Shown: positions 44,187 to 53,812, counted from the stretch's first letter. The stretch is DNA of 64,000 bases from an uncultured Bacteroidota bacterium (GCA_902775135.1 CACYKY010000005.1:62001-126000); one strand, 5' to 3'. Numbers and translations: made by a program. The notes: generated by a model not told the origin, from the sequence alone.

Positions 44187-47100
44187 ATGAAAAGTATATA
44201 TAGCAAATTAGTATTGGTCTCTTTGCTACTCGTCACTTTCGCGCCGACAGTCTCTGCACGCGAGTGCATCGAGTGCAAGAAAACCAACGCGAGAAACGCT
44301 GCTGTTCAAACCAAGGCTGCTGCATGTAAGCGTGCACAGAGTACCGCTGAGTTGAACATCAACAACGTCCGTGCCCTTATCAATGGCTACGGCAACATGT
44401 GGTACGACGGCAGTATCGCTCAGTACCATCTGCCCAAGACCAGCAACACGAGCCCCATGTTCTGCGCCGCTCTGTGGATTGGTGGTAATGACGTCAACTC
44501 CCAGTTGCGTATTGCCGCTCTCCGTTTCGGTTCGGAAGGTGATGACTACTGGCCCGGCCCTCTGAAAATCAACGGTACGGCCTCTATCGACCTTCCCGTC
44601 TGTAACTATTATGACAAGCACTACATCATCACCAAGGCTGAGGTTCTCGCCTTCATGGATCACTTTGAGTATTCCGTCGACGAGAACGGTCACCACTCTG
44701 TTTCCATGATCAGCGATCCCGGTGAAGACCTCACTGAGGTTATCCTCAATTGGCCTGCTAAGGGCGACGGCGGTGAAGACCTCACCAGCTACCTTGCTCC
44801 TTTCTATGATGCTGACGATGACGGTGTCTACAATCCCCACAATGGCGACTATCCTTACTACGACTTCAACAACGACCTCTGCCCGCGCACCATCAAGCAG
44901 CGTTTCCCTGAGCGCGCCAATGTCTCCATCCCCACGATGGAAACCGAGCAGGAGATCGTCAGAGGCGGTATTCTCTCCGACCAGGTGCTGAAGGGCGACC
45001 AGACCATTTGGTGGGTCTTCAACGATATGGGTAACGTCCATACCGAAACCAACGGTCAGCCCATCGGTCTTGAAATCCGTGCTCAGGCTTTCGCCTTCGC
45101 CACCAACGACCGTATCAACGACATGACCTTCTACTCCTACGAGATTATCAACCGCTCCTCCTATGAGTTGCAGGAAACCTATTTCAGCCAGTGGGTGGAC
45201 CCCGATCTGGGTTACGCACATGACGACTTCGTCGGCTGCGATGTCCGTCGTGGTCTCGGCTACTGCTACAACGGCGATGAAAGCGATGGCCCCGGTTCCG
45301 GTAGCTATTCCGGCATCCCCCCTGCAGTCGGTATCGACTTCTTCCAGGGTCCCTACATGGATGCCGATGGCAAAGACAACCCCAAGATTGACATTGCTTA
45401 TATCCTCTCTCGTCCTGCCAATGAGCCTGTCCGCAAGCTCCTCGACCAGTATAAGATGAAGAAGAAGGGTACCAATGTCGACTCTCTCGACGCCAATGGC
45501 CGTCAGGTTTATGACACTATCGACATCTCCTACCATGCCGACGACTTCTTCGCTTTGGATGTCAAGAGTTGGTATTTTGTTCCCGGTGACGTCATCGGAA
45601 ACTGCGCTATCAATGGTGTCAACTTCGGCAACAACATTGTCGACGATGAGCGTTTCGGTATGCGCCGCTTCGTGTATTATAACAACTCCACTGGTAACAA
45701 CGGTGAGCCTTCGAAGGCTAGCGACTACTACAACTATCTTACCGGTCGTTGGAAAAACAATCAGCGCATGAAGTTTGGTGGTGACGGTTATCTCACTGGT
45801 ACGACCAACCTCGATTGCGACTTCATGTTCCCCTACGACAGCGATCCTTGGCATTGGGGCACAGATGGTACCGAACCCTCCATCAATCCTAATGATTGGA
45901 ACGAGGTTTCTGCCGGTAACACTCCTGCCGACCGTCGTTTCATGCAGTCCGCTGGTCCCTTCACCCTGAAACCCGGTGCTCTGAACTATATCACCGTTGG
46001 TATTCCTTTCGCTCAGGCCACCTCCGGCAACGCTTGGTCTTCTGTCGAGCTGCTCCGTCAGGTCGATGATATCTGCCAGCGCCTCTTCGAGAACTGCTTC
46101 AAAGTTCTTGATGGTCCCGATGCTCCCACGCTCACCGCTCAGGAACTCGAGAACGAGGTTATCCTCTATCTCACTTATGACAACCCCAGTTCCAACAACT
46201 ACGGCGAGTCCTATATCGAGGCTTCTCCCGCCATCCCCAACGGCTACACTGACGACAAAAACAAGTTCCATTCTTACGATATTTTCTATCGCTTCGAGGG
46301 CTACCAGATCTATCAGCTGAAGGATGCTAACTGCTCCGTTGCCGATATCGAGGATCCCACCAAGGCCGCCCTTGTCGCCCAGTGCGATATCGAGAACTAC
46401 TATGATTCTGTTACCTATGAACAAAAGGTCGTGAATGGTGACACTGTTGATGTTCCTGTTCCTGTCGACAACCCCAACTTGCCTATCGGAACCCTCGTCA
46501 ACTATACCAGCGACACCCGTACCGGTATCCTTTCCGGTACTGTCAAGGTCCAGGGCGCCAATGCCGGTATCCAGCATGTGTTCCGCCTCACCTACGACGC
46601 TTTTGCTTCGGGCAACAACACCAAGCTTGTCAACAACCGCGAATACTATTATGTTGCCATCGCTTATGCTCACAACCGCTACAAGGAGTATTCCCAGACC
46701 GAAGGTGCCTACCTCGATGGTCAGAAGGAACCCTACCTCGCCGGTCGTAAGAACGAGCGTGGCGGTAGCATCACTCCCATCACCGTCATACCTCACAGCC
46801 CCTCTGCCGAAGCCGGTGGCCGTTTGGCCCAGTCCGAGTTTGGCATGAACCCCCGCATCATCCGTCTGGGTGGCTATGGTAACGGTGGTTCCATCCTCCG
46901 TCTCAGCCAGGCTTCCATCGATTCTATCATGGGCGATCCTGCCCAGGGTCTGCTCCCCAAGGCTCCCGGTTTCTTCAACTCCCGCGTTCTCGCTTCGGGT
47001 GCCGACTACAGCGTCATGAACAACCCCTGCATCATTGCCAATCCTGTCTACGAAGAGAACTACGGCCCCATCAATGTCCGCGTCATCGACCCGCTCAAGA

Positions 47101-49178
47101 TTCACGAAGGCCGCTTCAACATCCTCTTCAACAATGCCGACAATGATACCACTACCATCGAGTCTGCCACTCGTTGGTGCATCGTCCGCGATGGTGGCGG
47201 TCACCTCGATTCCACCTATATCGATGGCCACTGGACCTATCGCGACACTATCTGGTCCGACTTCTCCATCTCTCGCTACAATGAGCAGCTCTTCCTCGAC
47301 CTTGGCATCGCCGTTACACTGGTCAACCCCAAGAGCATTGCTTCCGAGGTTATCTACAACCAAGCCAACAAGCAGGGCAAGTTCTGGCAGGGTGCTGCCT
47401 CCAAGGGCTCTGTCCTCGGCTCCGAGATGGTCTTCGCCGATGAAAACCTGCAGTGGCTGTCCGGTCTGCCCGACAACGATTCCTACTTCCTCTACAACTG
47501 GATCCGTTCCGGTTCCCAGTTCGCTGCCGGTACCTACAGAAGCTTCCGCAGCAGAAATACTAAATATAATGTTGCCGAACCTTATCTTGACGAGGACTAC
47601 TTCCACGCTTTGAGTGGTAGTGAATCTCCCGGAGCAGCTGTCAACACCGATCCTCTCGACAAGGAACAGGAATTCGAAAGTGTTGTCTATGGTATGTGGA
47701 GCCCCTATGGCCTCACCTCCACGCAGCCCTTCCACCCCGGCTTCAACTACTCCTATTATATGGCCAACGACGACACCCTTGCCGCCCTGGGTATCAACAA
47801 GAACCGTCTTGAGCGTATGCTCATGATCAACTCCACCAACAAGTCGCTCCATTACAGCGCTCTGGCCAATGTGCCCAGTGTCAGCATCGTCTTCACGGCC
47901 GACACTTCCAAGTGGACCCGTTGCCCGGTCATCGAGCAGTGCGACGACTACACTCAGGCCGAAGGCGAAGCCCGTCGTTTCAGCGCACGTCGTCATGCCT
48001 CTGTCAACAAGGAGGGTAAGACTTGCGCCGACCTCGGCATTGCCCCCGATGTCAACGATCCCTCCAACCCCGCTTACATCAGTGCCAATGGTATGAGCTG
48101 GTTCCCCGGCTATGCCATCAACACCGTCACCGGCGAGCGTCTCAACATCATGTTCGGTGAGGATTCGCGCTATGTCCAGCACAATGGTGCCGACATGATG
48201 TGGAACCCCGATGCCTCCACTACTGAGGGCACCCAGAACTATGTCATCGGTGGTCGCCACTACATCTATGTGATGAACGCCACCCGCCTGCCCTTCTACA
48301 ATATTAAACGTCGTCAGGTTGAAACCACATCGCAGGGTGAAATTATCAATACCTACTACTATACTCCTTCTTACGATGCCGGTCGCTGGTGCATGCAGAT
48401 GCTCTCTTCGGTCGACCGCATGATGGAGTCCACTTTCGACAATGGTGGTAATTTCATGCTCAAGAAGGGTGTCACCTCCTCCGCCGATGACGGTCTGATT
48501 CCCGTTCGTGACTCCATCTCGATGCTCTATGCTTCGGTTGCATGGGTCAACATGCCCCTCGTCAATCGCCGTTATCAGTTCACCAATCCTATGGACATCC
48601 CCTGCGACGTCACCATCAACATCGACGTCCGTGCGCCCTATGGCACTTATATGTCGTCCAACAGGACCTCCTCTGTCAATTCCGGAGCGGTCCTGAAGAA
48701 CCATGAGATGCCTGCCTACCAGTTCGTGCTTGGTCCCGAAGATGCCGTTCTCGAGAACCTCGCCACGCGTAGCAATGCCCGCCAGGATTATATCGATTCC
48801 CTCCTCGGACGTATCAATGTCGTCCCGAACCCCTACTACAGCTATTCCAATTATGAGACCGCGAGCCAGCTCGAAACCAAGGTCCGCATCATCAACCTGC
48901 CTACCGGTATTGAGAAAGGCCAGCCCCAAGGCTGTACCATCCGTATCTACACCGTCGACGGCACCCTCGTGCGTACCCTCGGTCCTACGGCCGTCACCCG
49001 CGATGCCAGCATTGGTGCCGAGAACACCACTGTCGATTGGGATCTCCACAACCAGTCCGGTATCCCCATCGCAGGCGGTATGTATCTTATCCATGTGTCT
49101 GTCCCCGGTATCGGCGAACGAGTCATCAAGTGGTTCGGAACCATGCGTCCCGTCGACCTCAACTCTTTCGGTTTCTAA
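44187..49178 (+). CDS. Very large secreted protein with C-terminal FlgD-type Ig-like domain
   Basis: 1663 residues. Signal peptide (about 1-25), then a Cys-rich start (RECIECKK). The body has many repeated beta motifs with Tyr-Asp/Asn loops (IWWVFNDMGNVHTETNGQPI, YFSQWVDPDLGYAHDDF) of unknown fold. The C-terminus carries VVPNPYYSYSNYETAS and MYLIHVSVPGIGERVIKWFG, the NPYY/'MYLIHV' layout of Ig-like domains found at the ends of Type IX-associated secreted proteins. Classical CTD sorting-signal residues are not certain. An antisense frame is open over almost the whole gene because the gene lacks TTA, CTA and TCA codons. Confidence 0.8.
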   Translation: MKSIYSKLVLVSLLLVTFAPTVSARECIECKKTNARNAAVQTKAAACKRAQSTAELNINNVRALINGYGNMWYDGSIAQYHLPKTSNTSPMFCAALWIGGNDVNSQLRIAALRFGSEGDDYWPGPLKINGTASIDLPVCNYYDKHYIITKAEVLAFMDHFEYSVDENGHHSVSMISDPGEDLTEVILNWPAKGDGGEDLTSYLAPFYDADDDGVYNPHNGDYPYYDFNNDLCPRTIKQRFPERANVSIPTMETEQEIVRGGILSDQVLKGDQTIWWVFNDMGNVHTETNGQPIGLEIRAQAFAFATNDRINDMTFYSYEIINRSSYELQETYFSQWVDPDLGYAHDDFVGCDVRRGLGYCYNGDESDGPGSGSYSGIPPAVGIDFFQGPYMDADGKDNPKIDIAYILSRPANEPVRKLLDQYKMKKKGTNVDSLDANGRQVYDTIDISYHADDFFALDVKSWYFVPGDVIGNCAINGVNFGNNIVDDERFGMRRFVYYNNSTGNNGEPSKASDYYNYLTGRWKNNQRMKFGGDGYLTGTTNLDCDFMFPYDSDPWHWGTDGTEPSINPNDWNEVSAGNTPADRRFMQSAGPFTLKPGALNYITVGIPFAQATSGNAWSSVELLRQVDDICQRLFENCFKVLDGPDAPTLTAQELENEVILYLTYDNPSSNNYGESYIEASPAIPNGYTDDKNKFHSYDIFYRFEGYQIYQLKDANCSVADIEDPTKAALVAQCDIENYYDSVTYEQKVVNGDTVDVPVPVDNPNLPIGTLVNYTSDTRTGILSGTVKVQGANAGIQHVFRLTYDAFASGNNTKLVNNREYYYVAIAYAHNRYKEYSQTEGAYLDGQKEPYLAGRKNERGGSITPITVIPHSPSAEAGGRLAQSEFGMNPRIIRLGGYGNGGSILRLSQASIDSIMGDPAQGLLPKAPGFFNSRVLASGADYSVMNNPCIIANPVYEENYGPINVRVIDPLKIHEGRFNILFNNADNDTTTIESATRWCIVRDGGGHLDSTYIDGHWTYRDTIWSDFSISRYNEQLFLDLGIAVTLVNPKSIASEVIYNQANKQGKFWQGAASKGSVLGSEMVFADENLQWLSGLPDNDSYFLYNWIRSGSQFAAGTYRSFRSRNTKYNVAEPYLDEDYFHALSGSESPGAAVNTDPLDKEQEFESVVYGMWSPYGLTSTQPFHPGFNYSYYMANDDTLAALGINKNRLERMLMINSTNKSLHYSALANVPSVSIVFTADTSKWTRCPVIEQCDDYTQAEGEARRFSARRHASVNKEGKTCADLGIAPDVNDPSNPAYISANGMSWFPGYAINTVTGERLNIMFGEDSRYVQHNGADMMWNPDASTTEGTQNYVIGGRHYIYVMNATRLPFYNIKRRQVETTSQGEIINTYYYTPSYDAGRWCMQMLSSVDRMMESTFDNGGNFMLKKGVTSSADDGLIPVRDSISMLYASVAWVNMPLVNRRYQFTNPMDIPCDVTINIDVRAPYGTYMSSNRTSSVNSGAVLKNHEMPAYQFVLGPEDAVLENLATRSNARQDYIDSLLGRINVVPNPYYSYSNYETASQLETKVRIINLPTGIEKGQPQGCTIRIYTVDGTLVRTLGPTAVTRDASIGAENTTVDWDLHNQSGIPIAGGMYLIHVSVPGIGERVIKWFGTMRPVDLNSFGF

Positions 49179-49212
49179 CACACAGTATGATAACAACTAA
49201 ATTAATACAGAG

Positions 49213-50289
49213 ATGAAAAGAATATTAAGAATATTTGCTGTAGTTGTGATTCTCACGGCGCTTTCTGCTCCGTCAGCCCAGGCTGGCAACGATGAACGTC
49301 GTGGCACGGCGGGCGCCTCTGAATTGCTTATCAATCCCTGGACCCGTAGTAGCGGTTGGGGTGGTGTCAACATCGCCAATGTGCGTGGTCTCGACGCCAT
49401 GTTCAACAACGTTGCAGGTCTCGCCTTTGTCGATGGTGTCGAGGTGGCTTACTCCAACACCATGCTCTATGGTGGCCGTAGCGGTCTCTCCAGTGGCGCT
49501 ACCATCAATGCCTTCGGTCTCGGTATCCGAGTCTTCGAAGCTGGCGTCCTTGGCGTCTATGTCATGTCCATGGGCTTTGGCGATATCGATGTCACCACTT
49601 ATTCCAGCCCCGAGGCCGGTCTCAATGGTACATTCTCGCCCAGTTATATGAACATCAACGTGGGTTATGCCCATAGTTTCACCCGCAGTATCCACGGCGG
49701 TGCCGTTGTCAAACTCATCACTGAGAGTACCGACAACGTCTCCTCTTCGGGATTCGGCATCGACGCAGGTATCCAGTACGTCACCGGTGAGTTCGACCAA
49801 CTCAAGTTCGGTATCTCCCTCAAGAACTGGGGTCCCTCAATGAAGTTCGATGGCTCTGGACTTTCTCTCCAGATGGTTAACAATGCCGGCAACAACTTCA
49901 CCGTCCAGACCCGTTCCGCTGAGATGGAGCTTCCCACTTGCCTCAACATCGGTCTCTCCTACGACTTCCTTTTTGACAAGTGGGATCAGCGCCTCACCGT
50001 CGCCGCCTCCTTCACCTCTAACGCCTTCCTGCGCGATAACTACACTCTTGGTCTCGAGTATAGCCTTCTGAACATGGTTCAGCTTCGTGCTGGCTATATC
50101 TTCCAGCCTGGTCTGTGGACCAACGACGCTGCCACCGCCAACAACGGTATCTGCGCCGGCGCCTCGGTCGACGTTCCCTTGCACAAGAAGGATTCCGACA
50201 GCAAGACAGGACTCACCATCGACTACTCCTATCGTTCGGCCGACCCCCTCAAGGGCACCCACTCGATTGGAGCCAGTTTCCGGTTCTAG
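49213..50289 (+). CDS. PorV/PorQ-family outer-membrane barrel
   Basis: 358 residues. After the signal peptide come RRGTAGASELLINPWTRSSG and NIANVRGLDAMFNNVAGLAF, hallmarks of the PorV/PorQ group (FadL-like barrels; PorV shuttles Type IX cargo). GIDAGIQYVTGEFDQLKFGI and the terminal HSIGASFRF complete the barrel. With the preceding two genes it forms a probable surface export or assembly unit. A good terminator follows. Confidence 0.85.
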   Translation: MKRILRIFAVVVILTALSAPSAQAGNDERRGTAGASELLINPWTRSSGWGGVNIANVRGLDAMFNNVAGLAFVDGVEVAYSNTMLYGGRSGLSSGATINAFGLGIRVFEAGVLGVYVMSMGFGDIDVTTYSSPEAGLNGTFSPSYMNINVGYAHSFTRSIHGGAVVKLITESTDNVSSSGFGIDAGIQYVTGEFDQLKFGISLKNWGPSMKFDGSGLSLQMVNNAGNNFTVQTRSAEMELPTCLNIGLSYDFLFDKWDQRLTVAASFTSNAFLRDNYTLGLEYSLLNMVQLRAGYIFQPGLWTNDAATANNGICAGASVDVPLHKKDSDSKTGLTIDYSYRSADPLKGTHSIGASFRF

Positions 50290-50318
50290 TTCCTGGATAA
50301 CGACACATAAACCTTTGT

Positions 50319-50353
50319 TGGGAAAGGCTTGAACAAAGCCTTTCCCACTTTTT
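50319..50353 (+). terminator. Rho-independent terminator
   Basis: TGGGAAAGGCTT / AAGCCTTTCCCA stem with a short loop, followed by CTTTTT, after the PorV-like gene. Confidence 0.85.
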
Positions 50354-50380
50354 AAAACCCTTATAAAAAACACCGATAAA

Positions 50381-50854
50381 ATGGCAGAAATTAAATATTA
50401 CAGTGAAGAGGGCCTGCAAAAACTCAAGGACGAACTCCATCATCTCATCGCTGTGGAGCGTCCCGCCGCTTCGGCAGCCATCGCTGAAGCACGCGATAAA
50501 GGCGACCTCTCCGAAAACGCAGAGTACGACGCAGCCAAGGAGGCCCAAGGTCACCTAGAGGCTCGCATCTCCAAACTCCAGGACCTTGTGGCCAATGCAC
50601 GCCTTCTGGATGAGAGCAAAATCGACACCTCCAAGGTGCTTCTTCTCTCCATCATCACCATCCGCAACACCAAGAACAACCTCAAGCAGACCTACACCAT
50701 CGTTCCCGAAAGCGAAGCCAACCTCAAACAGGGCAAGATCAGCGTCACCTCGCCTTTTGCCTCCGCTTTCCTCGGACACAAGGTGGGCGATATTGTAGAG
50801 GTGAATGTCCCTGCAGGTAAAATGAACTTCGAACTTATCAAGATCGAACGCTAA
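50381..50854 (+). CDS. greA: Transcription elongation factor GreA
   Basis: 157 residues, the expected size. It rescues backtracked RNA polymerase by stimulating transcript cleavage. The coiled-coil tip carries KGDLSENAEYDAAKEAQG, with the acidic residues that reach the active site; the C-terminal domain includes ITVTSPFA-like SVTSPFASAFLGHKVGDIVE. Confidence 0.95.
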   Translation: MAEIKYYSEEGLQKLKDELHHLIAVERPAASAAIAEARDKGDLSENAEYDAAKEAQGHLEARISKLQDLVANARLLDESKIDTSKVLLLSIITIRNTKNNLKQTYTIVPESEANLKQGKISVTSPFASAFLGHKVGDIVEVNVPAGKMNFELIKIER

Positions 50855-50867
50855 AATCCCATTCGTT

Positions 50868-51257
50868 ATGACCATTTTCAGCAAGATCGTTGCAGGTGAA
50901 ATTCCCTGCTATAAAGTGGCCGAGACGGAACATTGCTTCGCCTTCCTCGACATCAATCCTGTCGTCCCTGGACACGTCCTCTGCATACCCAAAAAGGAAG
51001 TGGACTATATTTTCGATCTCGATGAGGAACTCTTCACCGAGTTGCACCTCTTTGCACGTCGCGTCGCCAAAGGACTTAAGAAGGTCTGCCCCTGCATCAA
51101 AATCGGCGAGGCAGTGGTTGGCATCGACGTTCCACATGTCCACATCCACCTCATGCCTCTCAACAAGCCTGGGGACCTCAATTTCAGCCATCATGTCGAG
51201 ATGACTCCCGAAGAGCTCTCCTCCCTAGCAGCACGTATTGCTGCCGCCATCGAGTAG
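50868..51257 (+). CDS. HIT-family (Hint-like) nucleotide hydrolase/transferase
   Basis: 129 residues. The histidine triad is HVHIHL at residues 90-95; upstream are IFSKIVAGEIPCYKVAE and FLDINPVVPGHVLCIPKK. Such proteins hydrolyse AMP-linked substrates. It lies 13 bp after greA, so it shares its transcript. Confidence 0.92.
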   Translation: MTIFSKIVAGEIPCYKVAETEHCFAFLDINPVVPGHVLCIPKKEVDYIFDLDEELFTELHLFARRVAKGLKKVCPCIKIGEAVVGIDVPHVHIHLMPLNKPGDLNFSHHVEMTPEELSSLAARIAAAIE

Positions 51258-51352
51258 TCTCCAACCGGGAGAAAATCCCTTGGTCTGCCATTCCTGACGG
51301 AATGATCCTTCGCCAGGAAATGCTCTCCGGATGACTGTTCATACATTTAGAT

Positions 51353-51396
51353 AAAGGCACGTCGACAAGTTTTTCTCTTGTTGGCGTGCCTTTTTT
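51353..51396 (+). terminator. Rho-independent terminator
   Basis: AAAGGCACG / CGTGCCTTT outer stem with further ACAAG / CTTGT pairing inside, then a T-run. Confidence 0.85.
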
Positions 51397-51527
51397 ATAC
51401 ACTAACCATGTTTGGTGGCTCTTATTCTTGGGATTTATCCAAAGAATTATAGAATGTACAAAACATGATTTCATGACCTTTCGATTTTCTTAACAAAAGT
51501 TAAAATAGCTATTTTCTGTAAAAATAT

Positions 51528-51558
51528 TTTGTCAGTTCCGGAAAAAGTCGTAATTTTG
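51528..51558 (+). promoter_or_regulatory. Promoter of rpsO
   Basis: TTTG (51528-51531), 19-bp spacer, TAATTTTG (51551-51558): a canonical pair, as expected for a ribosomal gene. Confidence 0.8.
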
Positions 51559-51607
51559 CAGCCGAAAACAAGAACAAAATAATAGACAAAAACAAACATA
51601 ACCCGTT

Positions 51608-51877
51608 ATGTATCTGACAAAAGAAAAGAAAGAAGAAATATTTGCCAAGTATGGCAAATCGGCCCAGGACTCTGGCAGCGCTGAGGGACAGATTGCCCTT
51701 TTCACCTATCGCATCCAGCACCTCACCGAACTGATGAAACAGCACAAGAAAGACCAGGTCTCCGAGCGCGCTCTCGTGAGCCTCGTCGGTAAGCGTCGCA
51801 AGATGCTCGATTACCTGAAGGAAACCGACATCGAGCGCTACCGTGCCATCGTCAAACAGCTTGGCCTGCGTAAATAA
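51608..51877 (+). CDS. rpsO: 30S ribosomal protein S15
   Basis: 89 residues, full length. DSGSAEGQIALFTYRIQHLT and the C-terminal LVGKRRKMLDYLK are family hallmarks. It binds 16S rRNA in the platform. Monocistronic, with its own promoter and terminator. Confidence 0.98.
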   Translation: MYLTKEKKEEIFAKYGKSAQDSGSAEGQIALFTYRIQHLTELMKQHKKDQVSERALVSLVGKRRKMLDYLKETDIERYRAIVKQLGLRK

Positions 51878-51928
51878 GGCTACATCACCAGAAAAAAATA
51901 GTTTTTCATATTTATTTGGTTATGGTTG

Positions 51929-51965
51929 GGATTCCTGGCGTTTCTGCCGGGAATCCTTTTTTTTG
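51929..51965 (+). terminator. Rho-independent terminator of rpsO
   Basis: GGATTCCTGGC / GCCGGGAATCC stem with one mismatch, then a run of eight T residues. Confidence 0.9.
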
Positions 51966-52139
51966 CGCCCGTTTTATTTTATCGAAGGACGTAGACTCAG
52001 CCATCAGGTGCGACGCAATATTTTTTGCGAATTTGCGTTGTATAGGCATACATTTAAGACGGTTTGAAGTATGATACGACTGAATTGTTTTTTCCAGGCC
52101 CATGACGGCGAGCAGTACAAGACCGCGCTGGAGGCCGCC

Positions 52140-52307
52140 AAGGGTGTAGAAGGCGAGGCTGCTCTCGACACCAAGGGCATGCAGACTATGCGCGCCCTGG
52201 GACGCAACATGGCTTTTTTGCTGAAGAGCATCCACTCGCAGGAACCCATACCGTACCCTGAAGTGGAGCCGTGGGAGCCAATGCACTTCATCAGACAGGG
52301 TGTTTAG
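52140..52307 (+). pseudogene. C-terminal remnant of a flavodoxin-family reductase gene
   Basis: Residues VEGEAALDTKGMQTMRALGR, then NMAFLLKSIHSQEPIPYPEV and EPWEPMHFIR, align almost residue for residue with the C-terminus of the gene at 63502 on the opposite strand. The flavin-binding N-terminal two thirds are absent. The open frame can be entered at 52071, but the preceding codons do not resemble the family. Confidence 0.8.
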
Positions 52308-52321
52308 TGGCTTGAGAAAGG

Positions 52322-53587
52322 ATGGATAAGATGACGACTGATCAGGAACGGGCATTACGGTTGGCTGTGGAGGCAGGTCATATCCTGCTGGAGAACGGGG
52401 CTGAAATCAGCCGCGTGGAGGAGACCATGCGGCGAATCTCGTCGCACTACGGGGTGGAGGAACAGAGTTTCTTCGTGCTGAGCAACGGCATTATCGCCAC
52501 AGGTCAGCAGTACGCCAGCGCGAAGTTCATCCCCATCAAGGGCATGCAGTTGTCTCGTGTGGCAGAAGTGAATCAGTTGAGTCGCGATATTGCCAACGGT
52601 AAGCACGGAGTGAGTCTCGACGAGCTGGCGTCGCGTCTGAAGTCCATCCGTTCCAGCAAGGGCAAACCTTGGTGGGAGTATATGCTTGGCGTTGCCTTCG
52701 GGGTGGCGACTTTCTGCCTCCTCTTTGGCGGCAGCCTTCTCGACGGGGCGGCCACCTTCGGCTGCGGTCTTTTGCTGGGACTCTTCATGGCGTTTGTCAT
52801 CCCCCATATGTCGCGCCTGATAGGCAACCTCACCGGGGGACTTGTCGGTGGCCTGCTGTGCATCGCCGCCTACCATCTTGCGCCTGATGTCTTCCACCTG
52901 CCGAACATGATTATCGGCACCATCATCGCCTTGGTGCCCGGAGTGCCTTTTACCAACGGTATCCGCGACTTGGCCAACGAGGACTATATCGCTGGAACGA
53001 CGCGTCTGCTCGACGCTTTTTTGGCGTTCCTCAGCATTGCCCTCGGTGTGATGGTGGCACTCATACTCTATGGCACCCTTGCGGGTGGCTTGACGCAGCT
53101 GGGCATGCCGACGGTCGACAGTGTGGCGGCAGCGTGGTACATACAGCTGCCGGCGGCCTTCATTGGCACCCTGGGATTTTCGGCACTGTTCGGTGTTCCA
53201 AGGAAATACTACCTCTCCTGCGGAGTGACGGGCATGCTCGGGTGGGGGCTCTTCCTGCTGCTGGTACCCCTGTTGTCGGTGGCGGGCGCTGCTTTTTTTG
53301 CAGCGCTGTTGGTGGCCATGGTGAGTCATCTATTGGCGTGGGCGCGTTGCTGTCCTGTGACGTTGTTCCTTATCTGCGGCATCATCCCTCTGGTGCCGGG
53401 AGGCGGCATCTTCTGGACGGCCTACCACTTGGTGGCCAACCACCTGCAACTAGCAGCCTCCACGGGCTTCATTGCCCTGAAGGTTACTATCGCCATTGCC
53501 GGCGGCATCATCATCGCCACTGCCATTGGCACCCGCATCTATCGAAAAATACGTGTTGGAAACTTCATTTCGGATATGTCAAAATAA
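52322..53587 (+). CDS. Threonine/serine exporter family protein (fused ThrE type)
   Basis: 421 residues. The N-terminal cytoplasmic part (ALRLAVEAGHILLENGAEIS, RVEETMRRIS, FFVLSNGIIATG) is the DUF1212 domain, followed by about ten membrane helices in two groups (DUF1212 and DUF3815) as in the one-piece ThrE exporters. VPGVPFTNGIRDLANEDYIA is the conserved signature. It exports small amino acids such as threonine or serine; substrate is inferred. Confidence 0.88.
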   Translation: MDKMTTDQERALRLAVEAGHILLENGAEISRVEETMRRISSHYGVEEQSFFVLSNGIIATGQQYASAKFIPIKGMQLSRVAEVNQLSRDIANGKHGVSLDELASRLKSIRSSKGKPWWEYMLGVAFGVATFCLLFGGSLLDGAATFGCGLLLGLFMAFVIPHMSRLIGNLTGGLVGGLLCIAAYHLAPDVFHLPNMIIGTIIALVPGVPFTNGIRDLANEDYIAGTTRLLDAFLAFLSIALGVMVALILYGTLAGGLTQLGMPTVDSVAAAWYIQLPAAFIGTLGFSALFGVPRKYYLSCGVTGMLGWGLFLLLVPLLSVAGAAFFAALLVAMVSHLLAWARCCPVTLFLICGIIPLVPGGGIFWTAYHLVANHLQLAASTGFIALKVTIAIAGGIIIATAIGTRIYRKIRVGNFISDMSK

Positions 53588-53681
53588 ATTTTGCCATGTC
53601 GCTCAACTTTGACTTCGTCTTAATTATGGCACCTCGGAAAAGAAAATGAATTTTCTTTTCTCTCGGTTTGGAAAATTTTCG

Positions 53682-53689
53682 TATCTTTG
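53682..53689 (+). promoter_or_regulatory. -7 box of pnp
   Basis: TATCTTTG with a long leader of about 115 bp to the pnp ATG. The -33 box is weak. The leader contains a GGTCTCGGGGACGGTCCCCGAGGC hairpin-type stretch that could fold. Confidence 0.5.
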
Positions 53690-53754
53690 CACTTTCTTTT
53701 TGCCGGTCTGTAGATCCCGACGATAGAGATAGTAATTTGAATATTAACACTTTT

Positions 53755-53783
53755 ATGGGTCTCGGGGACGGTCCCCGAGGCTG
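53755..53783 (+). other. Strong hairpin in the pnp leader
   Basis: CTCGGGGAC / GTCCCCGAG is a 9-bp perfect stem (53760-53780) about 30 bp before the pnp start. It is not followed by a T-run, so it looks like an mRNA structure rather than a terminator; in other bacteria pnp is controlled through a leader hairpin cleaved by RNase III. Confidence 0.5.
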
Positions 53784-53812
53784 CGGTAAAGTAATAGAAA
53801 ACAATAAAAAAC

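Larger units (their letters stand above)
51258..51607. other. Intergenic stretch before rpsO
   Basis: Holds the terminator at 51353-51396 and the rpsO promoter at 51528-51558. Nothing else is evident. Confidence 0.7.
51878..52321. other. Intergenic stretch with terminator and a gene remnant
   Basis: Contains the rpsO terminator (51929-51965) and the flavoprotein remnant (52140-52307). The rest has no evident feature. Confidence 0.7.

Noticed and set aside
44226-49196. Antisense open frame of 1656 codons opposite the giant secreted-protein gene
   Set aside because: It is exactly codon-aligned with the sense gene and is explained by the absence of TTA, CTA and TCA codons there. Its translation has no signal peptide, motif or own promoter.
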